The translations under genes and the position numbers were made by a program. A stretch of 64,000 nucleotides of DNA from JABMNT01 sp048262655 (GTDB lineage Bacteria > Pseudomonadota > Alphaproteobacteria > Rhodospirillales > Casp-alpha2): positions 372,001 through 436,000 of the forward strand of contig JBLXEY010000004.1 of the NCBI GenBank assembly GCA_048262655.1. Direction: 5' to 3'. How positions within the stretch are numbered: the stretch's first letter is position 1; the number at the start of each line of letters is the position of its first letter. Below the pieces are notes generated by a model. The model had not been told where the DNA came from and did no database searches. It was given only the letters and a program-made list of their open reading frames with translations. Below are positions 35,449 to 44,298 of the stretch, one piece after another.

Positions 35449-37401
35449 CTACATTCCACCAAGCCAATCAATAAACCGGGTTTTTAATCTTTCCGACACC
35501 GTGGCCCAGTCCCCCCGGGATGGTTGGCGAAAGACCTGCATGGTGGGGTACCATAAACAATAGTCGCCTTCATTTCCGCGTTGCCATTCGGATACGTGTG
35601 GCAATACCCCCCAAACGGGTCCTCCCAGCGCTGCTGCCATTATGGCCGTTGAGTTCACATTGGAGATGACAAGGTCCACGGCACAAACCTGAGCGGCAAA
35701 ACTGTCGGCGTCTTTCAAGGGGTCGATTTCACCGTCATGGAGAATTTCAACGCCGGTTCGTGCAAATGCGGCATCAAGTTCTGCGCGATGATCCCCATAT
35801 TGCAGAGATATAAACTGGACACCCGGTGTCTTTAGAAGAGAATCGAAAAGATCGAGAGGAACCGCGTTGACATGGGCGTTTTCACGGTTTGGGGATGACC
35901 AGCCAATACCGATCACTTTTATGTCTTGTTGTTTATGGTAGCGGGCATGGAGTTGTTGGGTGCGATCTTGATCTGCAACAAGAAATCCTTCGTGACCGCT
36001 GGCGTCATCAAAAGATGTCATGAGATGTTTCATCAAGCTGCCAGCAGGGCACTGAAAGTCGATATTGCTCTCCAGGGCTTCCGGTGGATGGGCGACATAT
36101 GTTCCAGTTTTTGAGCCGGCCTCGGAAGGGGTAAGAGTTTTCGGGCGGGCAACGACGACGGCATCGGGAAAGGAGCGCTGGAAGATGTTAACCAAACGTG
36201 CGTCAATTTCAAAGATGCAGGTCGCACCTAACTGCAGGAGCTTAGGATAAAGTGAAGCGAACATAAGTTCATCGCCAAACCCTTGCTCTGCCCATACCAG
36301 GATGCGTTTGCCTTGCAAGTCTGACCCGTCCCAGACGGGCTGCGGAAAGTGGCGCCATCGGAACATTGGCAAATCCTGGAACTTCCACCGCCATTCATAA
36401 AGTTCCCAGCCACGTTTGAAGTTGCCGTCCAGGAGTTCGGCAAGGGACAGGTTCCAGTGAGCGGCAACATTTTCAGGGTCAAGCAAAGTCGCGGTGTCCA
36501 AGGAAGCTACCGCGTCTGAAAAAGCACCCTTTTGCATCAAAACATCGGCATAATTGACGTGGGCATAAATGTGATCGGGCTGCAGTTGAAGGGTGCGTTT
36601 ATAGCAGTTTTCTGCTTCATCCAATTGACCTGAATTTTTATAGGCGTTGCCGAGATTATTCAAAATGCCGGGCGAGTTGGGACTGAGTTCATGGGCCTTT
36701 AAGTAAATGCTTATGGCATCTTCCATCTGGTTCAGCGCATAATATGTTTTCCCCAAAGCAAAGAGTGCCTCTTTGTTTTCAGGCTCATGCGTCAGCACTT
36801 TGCGAAAACAGTCAACAGCTTCGTCGAGATGTCTGAGCTCGAAAAGGGTGTTTCCCAGACGGATTTGGAGATCCGACTGCTCCGGGTTAATTGTCAGAGC
36901 GTTGCGAAAGCAAACGATGGCTGCGTCGTACAAGTTCGCCGTGTAAAAGATATTGGCCAGGTGGATGTGGGCCTTCAAATGGTTAGGTTGGATCTCCAAG
37001 GCTTTTTGATAGTAAGCGACGGCTTCGTCGCGCCTTTCCATCGTCTCGAGCAAGAGGGCAAGGTCGTAATGCACATCTGCCGAGCCCTGATAGAGGTTCA
37101 GCGCTTTCTTGTATTGTGTAACGGCCTCATCTTTTCGTCCAAGTGCTTTTAGAACGATACATAGATTTACATGGGCAGTATAATAGGTGGGATTAATTTC
37201 AATGGCTTGTTTAATCAAATGAGCAGCCGTCTCATTATCGCCTTTCTGATGCGCTATTAAACCGCAGAGTTGCAATAGGATCGGATGGTTTGGTTCACGC
37301 TGGAGAAGGTCGCGGTAGATAGTCTCCGCCTCAGATAGATTGCCGGCGGCCTGCAATTGAACGCCCCGGTCGATCTCTTCCTGCATAATCGGGGTGCCCA
37401 T
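35449..37401 (-). CDS. Large TPR protein with glycosyltransferase-like C-terminal domain
   Basis: A 650-residue protein with about nine TPR units in residues 5-310 (for example AHVNLCIVLKALGRKDEAV and ILNNLGNAYKNSGQLDEAE) and a C-terminal domain of about 320 residues like glycosyltransferase family 9/41 (AEQGFGDELMFASLYPKL, VISNVNSTAIMAAALGGPVWGVLP, WYPTMQVFRQ). It is paralogous to the protein at 11788 but has more TPRs and lacks the basic tail. It is probably a cytosolic enzyme acting on proteins or surface glycans (inference). The ATG at 37401 has GGAG about 11 bp upstream. Confidence 0.88.
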   Translation of the reverse strand: MGTPIMQEEIDRGVQLQAAGNLSEAETIYRDLLQREPNHPILLQLCGLIAHQKGDNETAAHLIKQAIEINPTYYTAHVNLCIVLKALGRKDEAVTQYKKALNLYQGSADVHYDLALLLETMERRDEAVAYYQKALEIQPNHLKAHIHLANIFYTANLYDAAIVCFRNALTINPEQSDLQIRLGNTLFELRHLDEAVDCFRKVLTHEPENKEALFALGKTYYALNQMEDAISIYLKAHELSPNSPGILNNLGNAYKNSGQLDEAENCYKRTLQLQPDHIYAHVNYADVLMQKGAFSDAVASLDTATLLDPENVAAHWNLSLAELLDGNFKRGWELYEWRWKFQDLPMFRWRHFPQPVWDGSDLQGKRILVWAEQGFGDELMFASLYPKLLQLGATCIFEIDARLVNIFQRSFPDAVVVARPKTLTPSEAGSKTGTYVAHPPEALESNIDFQCPAGSLMKHLMTSFDDASGHEGFLVADQDRTQQLHARYHKQQDIKVIGIGWSSPNRENAHVNAVPLDLFDSLLKTPGVQFISLQYGDHRAELDAAFARTGVEILHDGEIDPLKDADSFAAQVCAVDLVISNVNSTAIMAAALGGPVWGVLPHVSEWQRGNEGDYCLWYPTMQVFRQPSRGDWATVSERLKTRFIDWLGGM

Positions 37402-37403
37402 TT

Positions 37404-37679
37404 AATTTGGAATCTCCGCAGTCTTGAACATGGTGAAAACCATAGCGGTTTCATCGCCCGAATGACAACTTGCGAATACATCGCCATGAGCGAGGGTGAC
37501 GCGGCTGGGCTTGGCTCTCATCATCGGCTCTATCTTTGCCTGCCTGACAAGCATGCGTGTGGCGGCACAGCCGCCACCGCGCATTCTCGTTACTGCTGGC
37601 GCATAGAGCCTTGTGGGGGCGCATTGGCCGAAAAGATTTGTTTATCCGGTATGTGCGTGGGGCGGGTGCCGCCGTTGTT
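37404..37679. other. Intergenic region, no supported gene
   Basis: Only short open frames of unconvincing composition are seen. A 60-codon frame (37402-37584, minus) ends exactly at the TPR gene start but has no ribosome site and no recognisable motif. Confidence 0.5.
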
Positions 37680-37958
37680 TTATAAGCTTAGTGAAAAATC
37701 AATTTTCGCTGCGAATCCATCCTCGGAGATGCGCACGATCTGACAAGGCATGCGCGTTTCATCACCAAAGTAAACAAAAAGGGTTTCACCGATTTCAACG
37801 GGAGTATCGCTAGGGCGCGTATCCTCTGGGTAAGTGACGGCGAGCCCACCAACGGATATATCATAAAGGGTGCCGCCCCGGTAAGGGATGCCTTCATTCA
37901 CACTTACGGATGTCGTTGTGCGGCGTCTAACGTGCTGTCTAAATTCACTGCTTTTCAT
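37680..37958 (-). CDS. PilZ domain protein
   Basis: A 92-residue single PilZ domain. The c-di-GMP-binding motifs are present: basic RRR at the N-terminus and DxSxxG (DISVGG) about 25 residues later, followed by beta strands ending FAAKIDF. It is a candidate small c-di-GMP effector, with partner unknown. The next gene upstream encodes a single-domain receiver (38331), also minus. Confidence 0.9.
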   Translation of the reverse strand: MKSSEFRQHVRRRTTTSVSVNEGIPYRGGTLYDISVGGLAVTYPEDTRPSDTPVEIGETLFVYFGDETRMPCQIVRISEDGFAAKIDFSLSL

Positions 37959-38330
37959 GATGGCTATCCTCTTGGTAAAGCGAAGCTCTGGGTTCCGCAG
38001 GTCAATTGATCGTATCTAGGAACAGATAAACGCAATTAACATGCCAAAAGAGCATGCGTTTAAGGCCCGGTAAATTGGGAGTTTTTGAGCGCAACCCTGA
38101 AGTAATATGATCGGGTGTCTGCGACGGAAACCAAGGGATTTCAGTTTATAATAACGATTTGGCGGGTTGAATTCAGGCGAAGGCGCATTGGCCAGGGAAG
38201 ACAATGGGGGGCTTCTCAACAATCAATGCGCGGATAACGCGTCTCATATTGAGAACCACGTGTTCCTTTCTCATTGTGCAAGAGTTCGCGTCCTGTAAGG
38301 ATCGATCCGTAAAAAACAGGTGCGTGGTAT
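37959..38330. other. Intergenic region, no supported gene
   Basis: About 370 bp between the receiver gene and the PilZ gene. A weak inverted repeat CATGC/GCATG lies near 38041-38056. No open frame has convincing start, length and motif. Confidence 0.4.
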
Positions 38331-38711
38331 CTAGCGATTATTCCAGGCTGTGCGAACTTGATCTGACAGTGACATGGGATCGAAGGGCTTGGGGATCACT
38401 TCCAGCGCCCCAAGTTCCTTGTAGCGTTGAATTTCTGTCGGCAAGACTTTCGCCGTTAAGAACACTGCGGGCGTATGCTCTAATGATTTGATTTTCCGAA
38501 GAGCGGCAAGAGTAGCCGGCCCGTCCATACCCGGCATCATGACGTCAAGCAGGATAATGTCCGGCCCGAAGTCCGGTCCATTTTCAATGGCTTCAGGACC
38601 AGAGCTGCAAACCAGAACCTCAAAACCGCCAACATGCTCTAACGCCAGTTTAGCAACTTTCTGAATGTCCGGCTCGTCTTCCACATACAGTATTTTTTTC
38701 ACGTCTTCCAT
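38331..38711 (-). CDS. Single-domain response regulator (CheY-like)
   Basis: A 126-residue receiver domain without an output domain. Acidic pocket VEDEPD, phosphoacceptor Asp56 in LLDVMMPGMDG, Thr in FLTAK and Lys in IPKPF are all present. It may act in a phosphorelay, in chemotaxis-type control or with one of the orphan kinases in this region. It lies upstream of the PilZ gene on the same strand. Confidence 0.94.
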   Translation of the reverse strand: MEDVKKILYVEDEPDIQKVAKLALEHVGGFEVLVCSSGPEAIENGPDFGPDIILLDVMMPGMDGPATLAALRKIKSLEHTPAVFLTAKVLPTEIQRYKELGALEVIPKPFDPMSLSDQVRTAWNNR

Positions 38712-38813
38712 GTGAACTCCTCTTGCGGAGAAACTTAGGAGTATACGAAAGATGCGACAAGTAAAATAAGGATGAAACTATTGCCACCATATGAACGGGT
38801 GTTTCAATTTATA

Positions 38814-40058
38814 TCAGCCGGAAGTGGAATCTTCGTCCTGGCGCGGGTCAAGTTCACTGATAATGGGCGATGTGCGTGTCATCGGCCTGAAGTCGACTTG
38901 GTCTTCGACGGAGACAGTTGCCGGGCGTTGCATCATGCGTACAATAATGAACCCGGCCAGGACAACCGCAACAGCGCTGCAGAAAATAAACAAGCCAGGG
39001 CCGCCCAGAACAGCCATAAATTGCGAGGCGGCGATCGGTCCCATAGCGGCCCCTAAACCAAAAGCGATGAGCAGGCCAGCGCTTACAGGAATGATCTCTT
39101 CGGGTTTGGTATAGTCGTTGGTATAGGCGACACATATCGGGTAAAGGGCAAACGAGACGCCGCCGAAAATACTGCCCAGGATCAACAGGGCAGGGCCGTC
39201 AATGGCCGTCTTATCCATGATCAAGATGCAGGTAACCAGCGTTCCGATCGCAATTGCCAAGACAACAAATCGACGGTCAACGACGTCCGAGAGTTTCCCG
39301 AGAGGCCATTGCAAACAAAGCCCGCCAACGATGACGGCTCCCATAAATTGGGTGGTTTCGGAAACGCTTAAGTTACCTGACTGAGCAAACGACGGCCCCA
39401 TCCCATAAAATGCACCTAGCAGAGCACCCGACGCCAGGCATCCGATCATGCCGGTTGGTGATATTTCATAGAGCTGGCGAAAATTGAGTTGAACGGCCTC
39501 CGGTAACTCCGGGGGCGCGACACGCGACAGCGCGACAGGCACAATCGAGAGCGAGACCAGCGCCGACGTGAGCAAATACAAAGCGAAGCCCGTCGGGTCG
39601 GGAATATTCAAGATGAATTGTGCAGCACCTTGAAACAGATAGACGGTCACTTGATAAAGGGCGAAAACTTGTCCTCTGATGTCGTTGGTCGATTTTTCGT
39701 TAAGCCAGCTTTCCGTGCACATAAACATGCCGACGATGCAAAACCCCTGGATAAACCGCAAGATTCCCCAAAACCAGGGGTCAACATAGAATGGATGGGC
39801 CAACGCGGCGACAGACAAAAGCGAACCCAATGCCGTAAAAGCGCGAATGTGGCCGATTGTTGAGATCAGCTTATGAGCATAAAGCGGGCCGACGACCAAG
39901 CCAAAGAAGTAAGCAGACATCACAAAACCGGTGGTTTGAGCGGAAAACCCGGCATCACCCATCCGTAAACCCAACAGCGTGGTTAACGCGGCGCTACCGA
40001 GCATTAAAAATGACATTCCTCCCAGAAGGGAGCTTACCGCTGTCAGGGTCTGAAGCAT
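38814..40058 (-). CDS. MFS transporter (YcaD-like)
   Basis: A 414-residue major facilitator protein with 12 probable membrane segments. Typical motifs are GFVMSAYFFGLVVGPLYAH, RFIQGFCIVGMFMCTESWLNE (a feature of the YcaD group) and GGLCLQWPLGKLSDVVDRR. The C-terminal tail is acidic and cytoplasmic. The ATG at 40058 is chosen because TTGGAGA lies about 6 bp upstream; a longer start at 40103 lacks a ribosome site. Substrate unknown. Confidence 0.9.
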   Translation of the reverse strand: MLQTLTAVSSLLGGMSFLMLGSAALTTLLGLRMGDAGFSAQTTGFVMSAYFFGLVVGPLYAHKLISTIGHIRAFTALGSLLSVAALAHPFYVDPWFWGILRFIQGFCIVGMFMCTESWLNEKSTNDIRGQVFALYQVTVYLFQGAAQFILNIPDPTGFALYLLTSALVSLSIVPVALSRVAPPELPEAVQLNFRQLYEISPTGMIGCLASGALLGAFYGMGPSFAQSGNLSVSETTQFMGAVIVGGLCLQWPLGKLSDVVDRRFVVLAIAIGTLVTCILIMDKTAIDGPALLILGSIFGGVSFALYPICVAYTNDYTKPEEIIPVSAGLLIAFGLGAAMGPIAASQFMAVLGGPGLFIFCSAVAVVLAGFIIVRMMQRPATVSVEDQVDFRPMTRTSPIISELDPRQDEDSTSG

Positions 40059-40259
40059 TGCGTGTCTCCAAGGGTGCCGTGAAAAGCCTGCCCCGATGAA
40101 CATTAAAACCGCGCCCGTTTAGGCCTCTTTGAAGTCGGGCGCAATAGCTATTTTTACGGTTGGTCTTTTCAGTCACAGAGGCTGTGGCTAGCGACCTCTT
40201 GCAATCTATGAGTGGCGGCGTAGGGTAACGATATCTTGGGTCTTTGAAGGAACTGTCTA

Positions 40260-41204
40260 ATGTCGGCAAGCGGCTCTCGGAAAGTTGTGATCGCAGCTTT
40301 GGTTGGCAACGGATTGATTGCGGTTACGAAATTTGCTGCGGCCTTCTATACGGGCAGTTCGGCGATGTTCAGTGAAGCCGTTCATTCAGTGGTCGATACC
40401 TCCAATCAGGCGTTAATACTCTACGGAATGGGCCGGTCTAACAGGCCCGCCGACGCCGCCCATCCGTTTGGCTATAGCATGGAGCTCTATTTCTGGACGT
40501 TTATGGTTGCGGTGCTCCTGTTTGCTGTTGGTGCCGGGGTGTCACTTTATGAAGGCGTCGCCAAGGTTCTGGATCCGCACCCCGTCAACAATGTCCATGT
40601 GACTTATATTGTTTTGGGTCTGGCATTTCTGTTTGAAGCAGTTGCCTGGTATATGGCCTACAAAGAGTTCAATTCGCGCCGTGGCCGATTGGGGCACTTC
40701 GCCGCGTTGCGTGAAAGTAAAGACCCTGCTGTATTTACGGTCTTGCTCGAAGATTCAGCGGCGACCGTTGGGCTGGTTGTTGCGTTCATCGGCATCGCTT
40801 GCGGGCAGGCATTTGACATGCCAATTCTGGACGGCGTTGCGTCTGTGGTAATCGGTTTGATCTTGGCCAGCGTTTCCGTTTTTCTGGCTATTGAGTGCAA
40901 AAGCCTGCTGGTTGGTGAGAGCGCGACAAGCTCGGTCGTTAGAGGTATTAAGGCGATTGCGGCGTCACGGCATGGGATTTTAGGGGTCAATGAACTCCTG
41001 ACCATGCACCTAGGCCCCCGCGATATTCTGGTTAACATTAGTGTCGATTTTGTCGATGGATTGTCTTCGAGTGAGGTTGAGGCCGAGATTTCGAAGATGG
41101 AGGTTGAGATCAAGGAGGCATACCCGCAGGTGAAACGCATCTTTATTGAGGTGCAGAGTCTGGCAGGGCATCACGCTTCCGTGACAACAGCACCGGAAAC
41201 TTGA
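40260..41204 (+). CDS. Cation diffusion facilitator (CDF) transporter
   Basis: A 314-residue inner-membrane cation/proton antiporter family protein with six probable membrane segments. Metal-site residues are His and Asp in FSEAVHSVVDT and the second site in LLEDSAATVG, where Glu-Asp replaces the usual His-x-x-x-Asp, as in SLC30A9-like members. A cytosolic C-terminal domain follows (about 215-300). The ATG at 40260 has GAAGGA about 8 bp upstream. Zinc or another divalent metal is likely. Confidence 0.9.
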   Translation: MSASGSRKVVIAALVGNGLIAVTKFAAAFYTGSSAMFSEAVHSVVDTSNQALILYGMGRSNRPADAAHPFGYSMELYFWTFMVAVLLFAVGAGVSLYEGVAKVLDPHPVNNVHVTYIVLGLAFLFEAVAWYMAYKEFNSRRGRLGHFAALRESKDPAVFTVLLEDSAATVGLVVAFIGIACGQAFDMPILDGVASVVIGLILASVSVFLAIECKSLLVGESATSSVVRGIKAIAASRHGILGVNELLTMHLGPRDILVNISVDFVDGLSSSEVEAEISKMEVEIKEAYPQVKRIFIEVQSLAGHHASVTTAPET

Positions 41205-41270
41205 ACCGGCGATAGCGTCGGCTTATCTGATAAGTCTTGAATATTATACCTTTAATTGTCAGGAGACCTT

Positions 41271-41828
41271 ATGACTGGACCTACCCCATTGATCCCGCGC
41301 CAAGCTGTTCCATCTTTAGAAGTTGATTTAGTCGGTGGCGGGACCTGGAACCTTTCAGAACAGACGTCAGAAAATTTCACCATGGTCGTATTTTACAGAG
41401 GTCTGCACTGTCCGCTTTGTGGCAATTATATGCGTGATCTGCAGCGTAAGCTGGAGGAATTTGCGGGCTTGGGTGTCGGCGTTATTGCCATCAGTTCAGA
41501 TACAAAGGAACGCGCGGAACAAGCCGTCGCAGATTGGAAAGTTTCTGACATTCCCTTTGGCTATGGCCTTGATTTGGATAAGGCTCGTGAATGGGGGCTC
41601 TATATCTCGACCGGCCGGGGTAAAACGTCGGTTGGCATTGAAGAGCCTGCTTTGTTTTCCGAGCCTGCTTTATACCTGATCCGACCAAACGGCGAATTGT
41701 ATTTCGGCACTGTCCAGACCATGCCATTTGCGCGTCCGAACTTTGGCGATATCGTTAATGCGGCCAAGTTTGTGATTGAAAAGGATTATCCAGGTCGAGG
41801 AGAGGTTCTCGATCATCACAACCCTTAA
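41271..41828 (+). CDS. Peroxiredoxin-like (AhpC/TSA family) protein
   Basis: A 185-residue thioredoxin-fold protein with the motif VVFYRGLHCPLCGNYM, a CxxC in the position of the peroxidatic Cys, as in the AhpC/TSA-like group with RGxxCPxC. It is likely to reduce peroxides or act as a thiol oxidoreductase. The ATG at 41271 has AGGAGA 5 bp upstream; an in-frame TTG at 41256 lies within that region. A terminator follows the stop. Confidence 0.9.
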   Translation: MTGPTPLIPRQAVPSLEVDLVGGGTWNLSEQTSENFTMVVFYRGLHCPLCGNYMRDLQRKLEEFAGLGVGVIAISSDTKERAEQAVADWKVSDIPFGYGLDLDKAREWGLYISTGRGKTSVGIEEPALFSEPALYLIRPNGELYFGTVQTMPFARPNFGDIVNAAKFVIEKDYPGRGEVLDHHNP

Positions 41829-41844
41829 CAAGTTGATGTGTCAG

Positions 41845-41879
41845 AAAAGCCGGTCCTGAGTTTCGGGACTGGCTTTTTT
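41845..41879 (+). terminator. Rho-independent terminator
   Basis: A 12-bp stem with one G-T wobble (AAAAGCCGGTCC with GGACTGGCTTTT) and a T run lies 17 bp after the peroxiredoxin-like gene. It also shows that a start for the next gene at 41878 is unlikely, as that ATG would fall in the T tract. Confidence 0.88.
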
Positions 41880-41979
41880 GATGGGTAAAATGACCTCCTT
41901 CAGAATTTATCGGTTGTCAGGTGCTGATGGCAGGTTCTATCGTTTCGTGCTGAATAAATTTGCAAAGAGGTTTGAGGCT

Positions 41980-42534
41980 ATGGCTAAAGACTACGACGGC
42001 CTGAACGACAAGATTACAGACTTCATTGCACGTCAAAGGATGTTTTTCACGGCCACCGCCGCGGCATCGAGCCGGATAAATATGTCGCCACGCAGCACGG
42101 AATGTTTGCGCGTCATCGCACCGAATACGGTCATTTATCTGGATCGCACAGGTAGTGGAAACGAAACCGCGGCCCATCTCCGGGCTGATGGCCGGATGAC
42201 GATCATGTTTTGCGCGATGGAAGGGGCCCCGCAAATAGTGCGCCTCTATGGGCGTGGGACGATCGTCCACCGTGATAGCAACGTCTACGAAGCTCTGTTG
42301 GATACCTGGTATGATGGCGATGCGCCCGAGGGAGCCCGACAAATTGTCCGGCTGGATTTTGATCTGGTAAAAACGTCATGCGGATTTGGCGTCCCTGTTT
42401 TTGAATATGTTGAAGAGCGCGATACCCTGGAGAAGTGGGCCAACAAGAAAGGCCCAGAGGGCGTCGCTGACTATTGGCGAGACGAAAACCAAACCAGCAT
42501 TGACGGCCTGCCAACCGGTATTTTTGAACCCTAA
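41980..42534 (+). CDS. Pyridoxamine 5'-phosphate oxidase family protein
   Basis: A protein of about 184 residues with a split-barrel flavin-binding fold: FFTATAAASSRINMSPR, VIYLDRTGSGNETAAHLR and MTIMFCAMEGAPQIVRLYGRG are typical of the PNPOx-like putative flavin reductases. FMN or F420-type redox activity is possible. The ATG at 41980 has AGAGG about 9-10 bp upstream and avoids the terminator at 41845-41879. It is followed by the dioxygenase gene after 58 bp. Confidence 0.85.
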   Translation: MAKDYDGLNDKITDFIARQRMFFTATAAASSRINMSPRSTECLRVIAPNTVIYLDRTGSGNETAAHLRADGRMTIMFCAMEGAPQIVRLYGRGTIVHRDSNVYEALLDTWYDGDAPEGARQIVRLDFDLVKTSCGFGVPVFEYVEERDTLEKWANKKGPEGVADYWRDENQTSIDGLPTGIFEP

Positions 42535-42592
42535 ACTTGTGTCCGTTGTTTGAGTATCACACCAGTGACCATGTACGTAGCGAGGAAAATGA

Positions 42593-43444
42593 ATGCCAAA
42601 TTCTCTTAGTCCTTCCCAAACCGAAGCCTACAAGAAGGATGGGTTTCTATTTCCCATTGATGTTCTCTCACCCGCCGAAACAGAACAGTATCGCAAACGC
42701 TTTGAGGCCTACGAAGTCCAGAACGATGGCTGGTATGAGCTGTCGAAGGGACAAAAACTCTATTTGCTGCAAACGTGGGTCGCCGAATTGGCCAGCCATA
42801 AAAATGTCCTGGATGCCGTCGAAGGCGTTCTGGGCCCCAATCTGATGGTTTGGGGATCAAGCCTGTTTATCAAAGACCCGGGCGAAGGAACCTATGTATC
42901 CTGGCATCAGGATTCGACGTATTGGGGATTATCAAAACCGGACGTGACAACGGCATGGATCGCCCTGTCGCCGGCAACCGTAGCTTCGGGCTGTATGAAA
43001 ATGATGCCGGGGACACACAAATGGCAACAAATCCCGCATGTGGATTCATTACATGAAAAAAACCTGCTGACCCGGGGCCAGGAAATCGCGGTTGAGGTAA
43101 ACGAGGAAGAGGGTGTTATGACGGAGCTTCAGCCCGGCCAAATGTCCTTGCACGACGTCCGCACGGTTCATGCTTCTGACCCCAATCACTCAACGGATCG
43201 CCGCATCGGGGTCGCCATTCGCTACATCGCACCCCACGTCAGTCAGGTGGAGGCAGAAAATGATAGTGCCTGGTTGGTCCGCGGTGCGGATACCCATGGC
43301 AACTTTATTCATGAAACACCGCCGAAGCAGGACATGGATGCAGATGCCATCGCCGAGCACGCGCGCATTCTGAAGCTACGGCAAGGTGTTCTCTATAAAG
43401 GGGTTCAGGGGAAGCCTGCGCACGATGATCCGGGTGCGCTCTAA
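42593..43444 (+). CDS. Phytanoyl-CoA dioxygenase family oxygenase
   Basis: A 283-residue Fe(II)/2-oxoglutarate-dependent dioxygenase of the PhyH family. The iron ligands are His and Asp in SWHQDS and the distal His in TVHASDPN, with Arg residues after it (DRRIGVAIRYI) for 2-oxoglutarate. The substrate is unknown; family members hydroxylate lipids, compatible solutes and secondary metabolites. The ATG at 42593 has GAGGA 6 bp upstream. Its stop overlaps that of the convergent ABC ATPase gene. It is distinct from the second PhyH at 59354. Confidence 0.92.
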   Translation: MPNSLSPSQTEAYKKDGFLFPIDVLSPAETEQYRKRFEAYEVQNDGWYELSKGQKLYLLQTWVAELASHKNVLDAVEGVLGPNLMVWGSSLFIKDPGEGTYVSWHQDSTYWGLSKPDVTTAWIALSPATVASGCMKMMPGTHKWQQIPHVDSLHEKNLLTRGQEIAVEVNEEEGVMTELQPGQMSLHDVRTVHASDPNHSTDRRIGVAIRYIAPHVSQVEAENDSAWLVRGADTHGNFIHETPPKQDMDADAIAEHARILKLRQGVLYKGVQGKPAHDDPGAL

Positions 43445-44217
43445 AAGGCCTGCGCAGCCATTTCAATGGGGCCTTCCGCCCGGCTGTGAACAAATTGATC
43501 GACATAGGGATTGTTTGACGTTTCAACGTCTTTGGTCAATCCATCCCAGATGATTTTGCCTTCATTGATCATGGCAACGCGGTTCGAAATCACCTTCAGG
43601 CTCGACATATCTGACGTGATGGAAACAACCGTCGCGCCCAGATCATCAACAATCTGCAATATCAGCTGATTAATGATATTGGTCATTATCGGGTCAAGGC
43701 CGGCCGTTGGTTCATCAAGAAACAATATGGTCGGATCGGTTGCAATTGCCCGAGCCAGACCCACCCGTTTTTGCATGCCGCCGGACAGTTCGTTCGGATA
43801 AAGGTCAGCGTTCTGGGGGTCCAGACCGACAGCCGCCAGCTTATCGATGGCGCGCTCGCGCGCTTCTTTAGGGGGGACACCGGATTGCAATAATTGAAAG
43901 GCGACGTTTTCCCAGGTCAGCATCGAATCAAACAGACCTGATTTCTGAAAGGTCATGCCAAACTGGTTGAGAAATGAGGTGCGTTCATTATCTGTAAAAG
44001 TTTTGATATCTCTGCCGTTGACCCGGATGATACCCGTGTCGTGCGGTATCAGGCTCATGATGCATTTGAGCAGCAAGGTTTTCCCAGAACCGGAACTGCC
44101 AATAAGTACCAGCGAATCGCCTTTGTTCACCTGTAGATTAACACCATCCAGCGCACGTACTGCGGCAAACGACTTGCTGACGTTCTCAACTGAGATAAGG
44201 GCAGAGTTATCATTCAT
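43441..44217 (-). CDS. ABC transporter ATPase, MlaF-like
   Basis: A 258-residue ATP-binding subunit. Walker A GSSGSGKTLLLK, signature LSGGMQKRVGLARA and Walker B ILFLDEPTAGLDP are intact; the GGMQKR form is typical of MlaF/Ttg2A-type lipid transporters. The permease, MlaD and other partners are not next to it, so it is an orphan here. The ATG at 44217 is preferred because longer starts would overlap the divergent LysR gene. Confidence 0.88.
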   Translation of the reverse strand: MNDNSALISVENVSKSFAAVRALDGVNLQVNKGDSLVLIGSSGSGKTLLLKCIMSLIPHDTGIIRVNGRDIKTFTDNERTSFLNQFGMTFQKSGLFDSMLTWENVAFQLLQSGVPPKEARERAIDKLAAVGLDPQNADLYPNELSGGMQKRVGLARAIATDPTILFLDEPTAGLDPIMTNIINQLILQIVDDLGATVVSITSDMSSLKVISNRVAMINEGKIIWDGLTKDVETSNNPYVDQFVHSRAEGPIEMAAQAF

Positions 44218-44298
44218 AATTCCATAAATATCCCTCATGCGAACGGCTTCGTCCAGCGCAGTCTTTGCCTTTTCAGTGAAGCTGGTTAATCTTTCGGT

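Noticed and set aside
34165..35450. tRNA-Gly region as an integration site for a genomic island
   Set aside because: No integrase, no repeated tRNA 3' end and no clear composition change were seen nearby.
37402..37584. 60-codon minus frame ending at the TPR gene start
   Set aside because: Composition is unlike a folded protein, there is no ribosome site, and the frame extends only a little upstream before a stop.
38041..38056. CATGC/GCATG inverted repeat as a terminator
   Set aside because: The stem is only 5 bp, has no T tract and does not follow a gene end.
41878..41979. N-terminal extension of the flavin-reductase-like protein
   Set aside because: The longer start lies in the T tract of a clear terminator; the ATG at 41980 has a ribosome site.
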